Positions 35,411 through 45,779 of a stretch of DNA of 64,000 nucleotides are shown in pieces. The stretch comes from Rhypophila decipiens (lineage: Eukaryota > Ascomycota > Sordariomycetes > Sordariales > Naviculisporaceae): positions 310,001 to 374,000 of the forward strand of contig MU858049.1 in assembly GCA_033297075.1 (NCBI GenBank), in the 5' to 3' direction. Positions within the stretch are counted from its first letter, which is position 1. Each line of letters opens with the position of its first letter. The position numbers and the translations under genes are program-made. Under the pieces are notes generated by a model that worked only from the letters and a program-made list of their open reading frames with translations, made no database searches and was not told the origin of the DNA.

Positions 35411-38400
35411 TCAGATATCCCCAGGTTGCTCCCTAACCTCCCTAACCTCCACAATGTCCATCGAATCATCAGTCAAATCAATCGTGTTGCTGTTGGCTGC
35501 CCTCGGACCCCATTGCACACTGGGACGGACAGGAGCTTCATCATCTGCAAGAGCAAACTCGGCATTCGAAAAGTACGGCGACGTCAGCGACGCTGTATTT
35601 GACGGTGCAGGGCGAGCAGGCAAAGGAAGACGGGGAGGGGTATTCCCGCCCCGGAACGTAATCCAATTGAACATCCCCCTTGACGTGGAGGACTGAATCG
35701 TTTCTTCAGGCTTTGCGGCGGGAGAAGATGGCGCATCCATGGCCCGTGACTTGGGCGGCTGGGGCGGGGAGGAAGATAAATTATTTCGCTGGGCTCTTCC
35801 TTCAGGCTTTGCGGGAGGCGATGGCGCGGTCATGATCCTTGACCTGGGGGGCGGAGGCGGGGAGGAAGATAAATGAGGTCGCTGGGTTTTTCCTTCAGGC
35901 TTTGCGGCGGGAGAAGATGGCGGGTGGGATAGAGGACGGCCGTGGGAATTCCGGTGGAAAGTCGTAAAACTGACCTCCTGAAATGAGTCGTCCTTCGAGG
36001 GCCGAGGCGGGGAGGAAGATTCATTGTTTCGCTGGGTTCTTCCTTTAAGCTCCGCGGGAGAGGATGGCGGGAGGGATAGAGGACGGGAGTTGGATTTCCG
36101 GTAAACGGTCGTAGGACTGACTTCCTGAAAGTCGTCCTCGGGGCTTTTGTTAACAGCTCCTGAAGGAGACGTTACTCTCCCTAGCGTGCCCGGAGTAGTC
36201 ATCTGAGATTCCTTTGCTGGTTTCGTCGGTGTGATAGCCGCTTGAGATTCTCTGAGCTGTCTGGAGGGAGAATCTTCGGTTTCAGAGAGACTGGGTGAGG
36301 CAGCCACCGCGTGGCCAGACTCAGGTCTCGGGTGTGACATTTCCTTGGCTACAGGAGAGCTGGGATCAAGCATCAGGTGTGATTTTTCCTTGACCACAGG
36401 AGAGCTGAGATCAATCATCGAGTGCGACTTTTCCTTGGCTACAGGAGAACTGAGGTCAATCATCACCGGTGGTTTTTTCTCGCCGTTCTGAGCTGGAAGC
36501 TTGCTCGCCACACGAGGTTTAGGTGCCGGCAACGTCTTCTTAAACGTTCCAGGCAACTTGACTGCTGGGAGAACAACTTCAATCCTAGATCCACAGGCTT
36601 TCTCTTTCACAGCCGGAGATGAGCGGACCTTCTGACTGATAGGTCCCAGCTGGGTTGCTTTTTTCACAGCCGGCGTGGGCGGCGTAGTCTTGGCGAGTTT
36701 TGCCTGTTTCTCTTCCTCCTGCAACTTCTCAACTTGAGTCTGATGAAGGTTTTGTTGGATCATGATGGTGTCCCGCCATTCTGCCCGTAGCTTTGAAGCG
36801 TCGATCCACCACTCCGGCTTCTCCTTACGAAGCAGAGTGTGAACAAACTTGTCCGGGTCTTTGACGAAATGCTGCACGTAACCCAGAACATAGACACCGC
36901 AGTCGCAGTGGTTTTCTTGGCTCGGTATGTTGATAGCCTTCAGTCCAACCGTGCCCGGCAGTTGCCTGGCCTCCGTTTTCTTCTTATCCTTTAGCTCCTC
37001 AATAAGATACTTTTTCAGCAACGTAACAGCCGGTGTATGGGATGATTCCAATGAGTCCATTGTGATGATTTTGAAATCACCTGGGCTGCAACCCTTTGGA
37101 AAGGGGCTCTTGATTGTCTCGTCTGGCTTGGTTGGCCCATCTTGCTTGGTGGTGTCCAAAGTCTGGGGAGTTGGGGCGTCATTCATGGTGACATCCTCAC
37201 CGGGCTCATCGATAGACAACTGGCCAAGTCCAGTGGCTGCTGTCTCCTGGGATGACTTTATCGGTTCGTCTTGGTCCCCATTCCTGACTTCCTTGTCGGA
37301 GGGGCCATCGCTGGGTGGCTGATTGTGGGAGGATGGATCCAGCTGCCGCGGGTTGCAGATGATGGCCAGCCACCAGTGAAACTTCTCGTTGACGGGGACA
37401 ATGATATAGTCGTAGCTGAAAAGGTCAACCCTCGAGGTCCAGCTCCTGACCCCGTTGTAGTTGCCTCCCAGAGACTTGAGCTTGGTGTAGAAGAACGTGT
37501 TGAACATGTAGACGCGCTTCGGCAGATGTGGGTCTGATTTGCCGGCATTATCGAACAACCACTGGAGGCCAAAATTAAGAAGGTTGTCGTTCAAAAATTC
37601 GCCATCGTCTAATCTTGGGATGTCCTGCACATCGACCGTTGTGCGGCGGAGGGTGAGCGGCATTCTCCAACTTTTTGACCAGTCAGCGTGTTTTTCTGAC
37701 CACCTCTGTGGCAACCTCTGTATCGGCTCAGATTCATCTTCAACTATTTCAAAGTCGGTAGCAGGTCGCCTAGACCGGAGGGCACGAGCCTGAGGGCTAT
37801 ACGTCTTGAGGTTGGAAGATGGGCGTCCGGGTGAGTCTTGTGACATATCCGATGACTGAGAGGAAGGGAACTTGATGAAGTCTGCGGCCTTTTCTTCCTG
37901 GGTGTTGGAACTGGAGAGTTTCATGCCGTCTCGGAGACGAACTGCGGGCCTAGGTGTAGCAAGACTTGGACGTGGCGGTTCAGGCGGCCGGTCCACGACC
38001 TGCAAGTCTTGATCATGCGCAGAGTTGGGCCGTCTATTAAGGTTGTCCTTGATGTCCCTCTTTGTTCTTGTGAAAACACTGTGAAGTTTTTGCCTAACGG
38101 CTGTCAGTCAAAGATCTCGGTTGGGATGTGATCCAAGCTTCATACCAGCTTTCTACCTCAAACTTGATACCAGCAGGCTCTAGATTCTCTTTCATCCAGC
38201 CAATCACCTTTCTTGCATCCTCTTTGTAGAAACAACTCAGGACCATTGTTTGGCCAATGTTGGCTTCCTTTGCCTGGCAAACCTTGATAAACTCGGAATC
38301 GTCACTATAGACCACCTTGTTGATTTTCTTTCCGATTTTGAGCCAAGAAGACACCCTCCCCATTTCATGATTATCGTCTCTAAAGGCACGGAGTTCATTG

Positions 38401-39104
38401 CCATCTGGGCTGGGCCGTAGACGGCACTCTCCTTGGTTGGTGTACGGGGGGTGGTCTTCTGAGAGTATGTACTGCGGTAGGCAAACCGCATCCTTCAAGC
38501 GGACAAGAAAAGCTTCCGGGGGTGGCTTGGACCAGACTGTGGGAGCTATGGCCCCTCTCTGCGAGACACTTGGTGATTTGACACTTGAGGGCTTGACCTT
38601 GGGAGTCGGGTTTGGAAGAGTTCGCTTTGCTGGCCTGGATTGGAGCTTTGTCTTCCCATACCCGGCCCCTAACTCGTCCTGATCATCGGAAGGTGGGCTT
38701 TTGCGCTTATGGCCTTTCTGTTGTGAGTGTGGGGGGAAGAACTGAGGGTCTGCGCCATCCGTGAATCGTATTTCTTGTCGTGTTTTGTTGATGAAAGTAG
38801 TATTCATCACACGTGCTCCGGGCAGCTTGACACCAGGATCGTCCTGGAGTAGCTCGTCGTCACTGTCTTCTATGGGGTCTTTTGGGTACTCCAAGTCTTT
38901 GCTTTCCATTCGCTGGAAAGGGAGAGAATAAGGCCCTCCTGACCTCTTTCTTACCCGTCGTCCTCCGGTTGACTGATTTTCAACCTCCCGATACTCTGGA
39001 GCTCCTATCGCAGAGCTGAAGCAACCGGGACTGGGGTTTGTGAGAGTGTCTATTGACCGCTGACCGACCGACGCATTCCCCAGCTTTCTTCGAAGACTAG
39101 CCAT
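35411..39104 (-). CDS. ULP2: SUMO-specific protease, Ulp2/SENP6-7 type (C48 peptidase)
   Basis: Two exons, 38146-39104 and 35411-38093, with a 52-bp intron (GTATGA...CGTTAG), give 1213 residues. The catalytic domain (about residues 465-760) has all four key residues: His559 in EKFHWWLAIICNP, Asp666 in ITMDSLESSHT, Gln712 in PSQENHCDCG and Cys718. A ~90-residue insertion between His and Asp is characteristic of the Ulp2/SENP6-7 branch, which trims poly-SUMO chains in the nucleus. The N-terminal exon carries a conserved region (about 210-319) resembling the Ulp2 N-terminal domain. The C-terminal half is disordered and holds SIM-like cores (IDLSSP repeated, and NTIDLTDDSMDIVEV near the end) plus repeated SSPAAKPEGKTQR-type units. 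The start is the ATG at 39104 (CGCCATGG context); the frame upstream has no ATG. Confidence 0.9.
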
Positions 39105-39747
39105 GGCGGACCACGCCTGGGCGCTGGTGTTGGAAAAGATCAAGGTTCACAGATTCATGTGTAAACGGAAAGCAAATAATTATCCGTAACCTGAGATGCA
39201 ACCACCTAAAGAGGGTTTTGTGGGGCTTGAGGCGGAAGGTGAAATTGGGCTGGCTGTCAGTGCATTAAAAGGTACGGCGCCGGGATCTGTGCAGCGCTTC
39301 TGAGCCGGGGTACGGTGCTGGAGTGGGGCAATTCTGGCTGCAAAGGCGGTATTCTGAACTGTACCGACGCTGGCCAGAATACAGTCTTACGGATACATTC
39401 ACTAACTCCTCACGGGAGATGTTCACCAGTGAATCTTTGGTTGCTTGAAAGTCCTTGGTTTTCCTTTCTTGAGGAAAATGAAATAAATTCATAAACACAA
39501 TCTGCTTCCGCATATGCTTTCTGTTTTACCAGCTTACTCTGTGGGGGGGCCAAATCCCAACAATCTGATCAAACTTTCACCTAACACATCCCCATCGTCA
39601 TCATCTCAGCCGAACAATCACATAGCCGTTTTGAGGTCTTCTCTCAATGAAATACAAATACCCCAGCTCCTAGCGATACACAGCATCCCACGTATCACAT
39701 ATAACCAATAAAAACATTTATATATCATCTGGGTTATCCCTGAAAAA
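39105..39747. promoter_or_regulatory. divergent region ULP2 / OXNAD1-like gene
   Basis: 643 bp between divergent genes; no other feature seen. Confidence 0.5.
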
Positions 39748-41111
39748 ATGGCCGATCTCACAGGAATCATCAGGAAGAAGCCAGACCACTTGGAAAGAAC
39801 GGTGGATGAACCTCGTGAGCGTGTAAGTGCCTACCTCTGGTGTGCCTTCCTCCTCCTTCCACCCACCTTCGATTTTTTTCAATAATAAGAGAACAAGGAA
39901 GGATCAACTCATCCAAAATGCCGACTTGCTTGTCCTTTTTAATAATTCGCACATGACAGACCCTGCACCAAGTGGTCATCAGAGAGATCGACCAAATCAA
40001 CTCAGCCATTCGCCTTTTCCGTCTTGAAATCCTGGGCCCAAATGGGATCAAGGTCAGTTTCATTCTCTTCCACAGTTTAGCAAATTGGGACCAAAATCTC
40101 TACCCATGATGACACACTCTCTAAAAGAATAATTGTGAGCATCAGTTCCTACCAGGCCAATGGCTAGACGTCTATGTGCCCGGCGTCCCACAAGCAGGCG
40201 GCTTCACGATAACCTCACCTCCGTCGAGAGCAGTTGGCCTTTCGTTCATCGAATTTTCAACGTATGAAAAAATCTTGTCAGATGACGAAAGCTCGCCAAC
40301 CCGATATAATTTTCACAAAACCGAAGCGCAAAAGCCTCCCTTTCTGCACCTCGAACTCGCAGTCCAAAAATCTCCCCTCAACCCACCGGCAGCCTGGCTC
40401 TGGCTCCCCAAAAACAAAATCCTCAACAAAATCATTCAAGTCCAAGTAGGCGGCTCATTCACCTTCCCACCTTTCCCCCTAAACAACTCCTCCAAGCCTC
40501 TCGACAAGGTCATTCTCATAGCCGGAGGGGTGGGCGTCAACCCCCTGATGAGCATGCTGAGCTCCATCGCAGAAAAGAACTTTCCTCTACTACAAGTCCA
40601 CTTCCTCTACTCAGTCAGGGAGGACTTGCCGCCCCCAACAACAACAACAACAACAACAACAACAACGACAACGACAACAAAAGAGATTTTATTCCTAGAC
40701 AGGATAGCCGGTTTATTCGGTGGTTACGGCGATTCCGGTGGTTACGGTGGTTACGATGAGAACGGTACTATTGGCTATGATGGTAAGAAAGTCGGTGGTG
40801 GTGCAAAGGTAACCGGCCAGTTCAACCTCTTCCTCACACAACCTCAACCTCAACCCCATCATCACCAGCGTACACCGTCACCGGAAGAAGCAAAGGCGAG
40901 GAGGAGGCCTCATGACTATCCAACCTACCACCGCAGAATCTCAAAACAAGATGTAGCATCTGCCCTTGGACCGGACAAGGATACCTCGGCAGTATATATC
41001 TGCGGTCCTCCCTCAATGACGGATTCCTTTGTCGAGTTACTCACTTCGTCTGAAGAATCTGGCGGTTTCGGGATGGGGGTGGATAGAGTTCTGTTTGAGA
41101 AGTGGTGGTAA
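39748..41111 (+). CDS. NAD(P)H/flavin oxidoreductase, OXNAD1-like
   Basis: Three exons, 39748-39822, 39960-40052 and 40146-41111, give 377 residues; introns are 137 and 93 bp. Exon 2 encodes TLHQVVIREIDQINSAIRLFRLEIL and joins through GIK to FLPGQWLDVYVPGVPQAGGFTITSPPS, the flavin-binding barrel of the ferredoxin-NADP reductase fold. LIAGGVGVNPLMSMLSSIAE is the pyridine-nucleotide loop, and VYICGPPSMTDSFVELL with a C-terminal aromatic EKWW closes the domain. Human OXNAD1 is reported as mitochondrial; no strong presequence is visible here, so location is open. Between the nucleotide loop and the CGPP motif lies an insertion with a run of about 14 Thr (from ACA/ACG repeats) and a Gly/Tyr-rich stretch, which looks species-specific. 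The acceptor of exon 3 was chosen by frame and family sequence; the one before GGCCAATGG is possible but loses FLP. Confidence 0.85.
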
Positions 41112-42212
41112 ACAACTTTTTATCACTTGTCACCATGTACGGAAATGTTCGATATAATTAATCCCTTATATACTTTGAAATTTTCCATGTCATTTTGTAA
41201 CCATAGACAACTTAAAGTACTCCAAGTACCTCCTATTATGGGTAGGTTTTAACCCAGATCAGGTAGTATACCGGTATTTACAATGAAATATAGTATTCTA
41301 CAGTAAATAGTCAACCGACACTACCTGACTAGGGCCTTGCTCGTGACTTGAAACGCCTTATTATATTGTTAAATAGGCCTTTTATAAGCTGAGAAAATAC
41401 ATTGTTTCTATAATAAAAACGCATTATCAAAGTTACTAGTAGGTCTAGTAACCTTGTTAACCAGGTATACCAATTTGACTATTTACTGTGAAGTGCTGTA
41501 TACAGGTATTTGGTGATACAGCGAGTTGGTCCGAACAAAGGTACCTGACAGGGGGGTTAAACTTATGCCTGATATATGGTATACCCGGTGATCAAACCCT
41601 GGAAACACCTCCACGAATATGGAAAGAAATGAAAAAGAGAGATCTTGACACGCTCAAACAAATCTGGGGAGGGACACAAGGATGTACCACACGTCTCACC
41701 AGCGCCCAAGTATGCCGTGTAGTATTCATCTATCTGTTGGCAGCCAAGTTACCAGTACTATCCGTAGTACACGTGAGAAATGAAGCCCATGTAGCCAGTC
41801 TCTTATCTTGACACGAAAAAAACAGGTCAACTAAAACACCATTATGCCTTAACTAAACCTCTATCCCAGAGGAACAATGAACACAAGAAATTCAAGAAAA
41901 ACAGACCGATCCGTCTGTCTATCTGTCTTGCTGTGTAATCTGTAAAACCCGATTTTGTTTGAGAAAGAAAAAACCCGCTTGGCCATGACCATGGCCATTG
42001 ACAACCTATACCTCATTGATGAAGAGGTAAAGAAGAAGAATAAAAAAAAGGAGAAAAGACGGAGCAAGGGTCATACTCCTCGGTATAGAAATAGAGAGAC
42101 CATGACAAAAGAAGAGTCCAGACCATGAGGAGACGACGAGAAAAGAAGAAAAGACGAAGCGAAAAAGAGAAAGAAAAAGATGGTCTTGTCATTCGGTCTT
42201 GTCCCCAGAGAC
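41112..42212. other. AT-rich convergent intergenic with inverted-repeat element
   Basis: Strongly AT-rich between 41120 and 41520. It contains a 214-bp structure with terminal inverted repeats (listed separately). An open frame at 41488-41811 starts inside that structure and is not credible. Confidence 0.6.
41288..41501. mobile_element. MITE-like inverted-repeat element
   Basis: The arms 41288-41314 and 41475-41501 match in inverted orientation at 22 of 27 positions, including an exact 15-base core ACAGTAAATAGTCAA. The five mismatches are all C/T transitions. The 160-bp interior is AT-rich and noncoding. No certain target-site duplication; GGTATTT occurs on both sides a few bases away. It could be a nonautonomous DNA transposon remnant or a fortuitous hairpin. 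Confidence 0.5.
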
Positions 42213-44519
42213 CTAGTCCGAATCCGAGTCTCCATCCATCCCAAGCAGCGTCTTCTCGACATCATCCAAGCCGTCCTCGTCTTCGCCTTCTTCCCCGTCT
42301 CCATTCTCCTCCTCCGCATCGTCCACGTCCCCACCCAGACCGAGCAGCACCTTCTCTTCCTCGTCCAGGTCCTCGGCATCATCCATGTGCGTGTCTGTAT
42401 CATTCACTACGCTCGACTCGGCAGCCAGCCGGTCTCGGTCCGCCTTTCGGAGACCGCTGCCGCCATTGAGCTTGGTCGACCCCCTGGGACCGCCGCCCGA
42501 CTTCCTCTGCTTCCGTATCTGGTTGGTCCTCTCCAGACGCTGCTGCATCATGACCTCGGCCTCGTCCTCCGTCTCGGCCGGATCAATCAGCCCACCGCTC
42601 ATGCTCATGTCCATGCTCATGTTCATGTCCTTGGAGGGCGACCCTTCCCCATCCATATCATACTCGTGGTCCCCATTCTGAGATCCACCGTGGCCATTAA
42701 GCTTTGGTCTCTTAACGGGCCGAATCACACCCAGCGGCTCAGGGCCATCGTAACCCTCCCACCTCGACAGTCGACGATGCGTCCGACGGAGGGCTGCAGA
42801 ATACGAGGCGACCTGCTCGCCGAAATCATCGGGTTCGTCCTTGAGCTGACAGAGCCCTCCATAGCCTTTCTCGCGGAACGGGAGATTCTTGTAGTCTACA
42901 TTTGCGTTGCCCGCCACAAGCGCTGCCTTGTTATTTCGGACAGTGTCTTCACTTTCGCTGTCGTCAAAGGGATCGTAGTGCTGGCCGGCAGCCTCGAGGC
43001 GCCTGAGTACTCGGACGATGCTCCCCTCGCCGCGCCTAACCTTGCGACAGGTGTGGTGGGCACGACGGATGCCGCGGTCGAGTATGTATTCAACTCGCTG
43101 GGACCTGTTGCGTTCGACAGCGAGTTGGTGTGCGGTTGGCGGCCTGGGTTTCCTGGCGACGATACCCTCGATCATCTGGCCTCCTCCAGGCGATGAGCCT
43201 TCGAATATTAAGTTCTTGAGCGGGTTGGCTCCGCGGCGACTGGTGCTGCCAAAGGCGCCTGATTGCCGTGCAAGGCTGCGAGGAGGAGGAGTAGATCTGA
43301 CACTGTCCATATCACTCTCGTGTTTAGAGGGCCGAATGCGTGGGAGAATGCCAGTCGTCGGGCCAATCTCGTCGGCGCCGGCAGGAAAGCCACGGCCGCC
43401 TCTTGCACTTCCTCGCTTGGTTTGGCTGTCGGCCACGAACTGCTGGTCGGCCGCGATGATCTTTGCACGCAGCTTTTGCTTGGCAAATCCAAAATCGATT
43501 TCCTCCTGGGGGTCGGCATTCTCCATCTCTTCCTCCTCTGGGCTAAGTTCGATCATCTTGGGGACTCCTTGGTTGGCAACATCAAGGCCGTAGTCAACGC
43601 CGGCACCGAATGGGTTCTCCTCGCAGCCTTCCTCTGTAAAGTCCGACTCCAGGTAGAACCACATGATCCAGAGAAAGGCTCGGGCACGGCTTTTGCTAGA
43701 GAGATTCGTCTTCATGATTAGATCGTGGAACTCTCTTCCAGGAGGAAAGTGTAACTCGGCGATTTTACTCGCGTTCTGACAGATGACGAAGAGTAGGTTG
43801 ACAGGATTGGTGCGAGGAACATGTGCAAATTTGATGTCATCCAGTGTGTTGGGCTCTGACCGGTCCTCTGCACCACCCTTCAATATTGACTTCAGGCGAG
43901 GAGCGTCCTGTAGCTGCTTGTAGGCATGAGGATCTTGGTGAGCTTGTAGAGACGGGATGGCGTGGTAGGTGCGAAGCTGGGCGCGCATTTCGGGGAAGAA
44001 GTTGAGAGTGGTGTTCATTCGACCAATGTTGACGAGCAAGCAGACCATGGCCATTCCTTTCGCAGCCTCGCGGTCACTAAGCAGCTTGTCTCGAAGGACT
44101 TTGCTGGTCTTGCTGCTCCTCGACATTGTATCGATGTAGAGGTCGGCGAAGCATTGCTTGCCGATCGTGCCGGGTTCGTAGCTGTTGGTGAAGACGCGCT
44201 GCTCGTCGTCGAACACAGCCTTGAGAAAGTCGTACTGGATGTCTTTCCGCCAGAGCGGTTCTCCGTCGTCTTTTTTGAGATGCCTCACCTTGCCAACGGG
44301 ATTGCCGTCACGGCCGAGCTCTTCTCTGCCACGCTTCTTGCCCCGTGGGTGTTTATCGGACGGGTCTGGTGTCGCGGCCATTTTGGTGTCGTCGTCCTCG
44401 GTAGCGATCGTCATGAAAGAAGCTTGAGCGTGGGGAGGAGAACTGGGAGGAGAACTTGGAGAACGTCGGTGGTGGGCATCGGACATGAGGGCGGCCGAGT
44501 TGGAACGTGATGCAGCCAT
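42213..44519 (-). CDS. IES1: INO80 chromatin-remodelling complex subunit Ies1 (Ino eighty subunit 1)
   Basis: Single exon, 768 residues. After a Ser/Pro-rich, basic N-terminus the conserved Ies1 block begins: HLKKDDGEPLWRKDIQYDFLKAVFDDE, then YIDTMSRSSKTSKVLRDKLLSDREAAKGMAMVCLLVNIGRMNTTLNFFPEMRAQLRTYHAIPSLQ, LQDAPRLKSILKG, VPRTNPVNLLFVICQ and SKSRARAFLWIMWFYLESDF. These segments match my memory of fungal proteins annotated as Ino eighty subunit 1. The second half is charged and disordered with short Met/Asp-rich repeats (DMNMSMDMSMSGG) and a very acidic C-terminus. Known role: accessory subunit of INO80, which moves nucleosomes at promoters and at damage sites. A long frame on the other strand (42180-43196) is a shadow. 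The stop of an odd upstream frame lies only 2 bases before this ATG. Confidence 0.85.
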   Translation of the reverse strand: MAASRSNSAALMSDAHHRRSPSSPPSSPPHAQASFMTIATEDDDTKMAATPDPSDKHPRGKKRGREELGRDGNPVGKVRHLKKDDGEPLWRKDIQYDFLKAVFDDEQRVFTNSYEPGTIGKQCFADLYIDTMSRSSKTSKVLRDKLLSDREAAKGMAMVCLLVNIGRMNTTLNFFPEMRAQLRTYHAIPSLQAHQDPHAYKQLQDAPRLKSILKGGAEDRSEPNTLDDIKFAHVPRTNPVNLLFVICQNASKIAELHFPPGREFHDLIMKTNLSSKSRARAFLWIMWFYLESDFTEEGCEENPFGAGVDYGLDVANQGVPKMIELSPEEEEMENADPQEEIDFGFAKQKLRAKIIAADQQFVADSQTKRGSARGGRGFPAGADEIGPTTGILPRIRPSKHESDMDSVRSTPPPRSLARQSGAFGSTSRRGANPLKNLIFEGSSPGGGQMIEGIVARKPRPPTAHQLAVERNRSQRVEYILDRGIRRAHHTCRKVRRGEGSIVRVLRRLEAAGQHYDPFDDSESEDTVRNNKAALVAGNANVDYKNLPFREKGYGGLCQLKDEPDDFGEQVASYSAALRRTHRRLSRWEGYDGPEPLGVIRPVKRPKLNGHGGSQNGDHEYDMDGEGSPSKDMNMSMDMSMSGGLIDPAETEDEAEVMMQQRLERTNQIRKQRKSGGGPRGSTKLNGGSGLRKADRDRLAAESSVVNDTDTHMDDAEDLDEEEKVLLGLGGDVDDAEEENGDGEEGEDEDGLDDVEKTLLGMDGDSDSD

Positions 44520-44521
44520 GG

Positions 44522-44776
44522 CTAAAGCTGGAAGCCGATGGTGGCTTGATTCGGGATAGAAATCAGCTTATTAAAGAGTGTGTTGTACTGCCCGCGCACC
44601 GCACTGGTGACAGTTTGCAATGCCCGTGTCAGATCTAGTTTTTCGGGTGGAAGGTTCGCAGCGGGCGGCGGCGGCGACTGGTTGGACGACGGGGACTTTG
44701 TTGGCACTGTTTTCTGTGGTCTGTAACCAAAGAGGCTATTCGCCTCGGTCGCTCCCTGCTCTGCAGCTCTGTCCAA
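44522..44776 (-). other. Open frame without ATG abutting IES1
   Basis: 84 codons open up to a TAG only two bases before the IES1 ATG. The frame reads VLLDRAAEQGATEANSLFGY, then a Pro/Ser-rich linker and LTRALQTVTSAVRG, a composition that looks protein-like, but no ATG occurs before the upstream in-frame stop. An adjacent frame reading ALPLLRITDTASHTAHST would join smoothly across the CA-rich run at about 44780-44805 if the length of that run were different. It may be a small gene with a frameshift or an unseen intron, part of the IES1 leader, or chance. Confidence 0.3.
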
Positions 44777-45779
44777 CAGTACCGTGTGCTGTGTGCTGTG
44801 TGGCTGGCGGTGTCGGTGATGCGCAACAACGGCAATGCGATGTCATGCGCTAGAGTAGCGAGATAAAACAAACGGACGGCACGACGCGGGAGCGATGACA
44901 ATGAATCGAAAAATATGTATATCGTGGCTTTAGCATTGGTGTCGCCAGGGAAAATGCTGCACTAATTAGTGAATAGAATTTGGAAATGTACACTCCATCG
45001 ACGGATAAGATGGTGATGCACAAAGTGGTATCTCTATCCGTCGCAGGTTTGCAATTGATCAAGTTTGTGGCTTCGACCAGTTGTACAGTTGTGTGGGTTG
45101 AACCCAAAGTTTGACAATGTTGAGGTAATCGTAAGGATTGGGGCAGGAACAGGTGGGAAGGCTCTTTTTCGTTCCCTCCAAACACACATCACGTCCTGGG
45201 GTCTCGCCCCTTCCACTACGCGCCATTTGGCGATCGGAACTTTACAGGTGACGTTGGAGCTAGAGCTGAGCCGTGCCTTGTTGGCGAGTAGCTGCTGAAT
45301 CGACTAACCCCGCTAACCCCGGCCAAGGATATGTGTTAAGCGGGGCGATGAAGGTAAAGAGATACATGTAATATGGGGGGCCGGCGTAATATTGTAATGG
45401 TATGGACTCTTGTAGTACCCTGTACAGTACTTACAATTTACACTGATGATAAGCGGCAATTCCTAACCTTCGCATGTGTTTTGTGAGTTGTCGATGTTCG
45501 GATAGTTGAGCAGCTTTTCAATCCCGTGTTTCTAGCATAGGAACTGTTTCTTTAAAAAGAGCAAAGTCAGAAGCTATCAGTATCAATACGTCCGAAGTGG
45601 TACAGATCGTCGCCCCTCCGGTTTCGTCGCCCCTCCGGTTTCGTCTCCCCGCTCAACACTTGATCCTCACTACCGAGATATCACTGGTGATAACTTGAAC
45701 ATTCACAACTCGCGTTCTGACCCGGCCATATCCCGAGCAACCGGTTCAATTCACATTTGGAACATACGTCAATTTCAAC
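44777..45779. other. divergent intergenic IES1 / oxygenase
   Basis: It contains a 17-bp exact tandem repeat at 45609-45642 shortly upstream of the oxygenase gene. No other gene seen. Confidence 0.5.
45609..45642. repeat. 17-bp tandem repeat
   Basis: Two exact copies of GTCGCCCCTCCGGTTTC, about 140 bp before the oxygenase start. Its C-rich CCCCTCC core could be a zinc-finger site, but that is only a guess. Confidence 0.7.

Noticed and set aside
41488..41811. 107-codon frame
   Set aside because: Starts inside the inverted-repeat element and has no protein-like features.
42180..43196. 338-codon plus-strand frame
   Set aside because: Antisense shadow of IES1.
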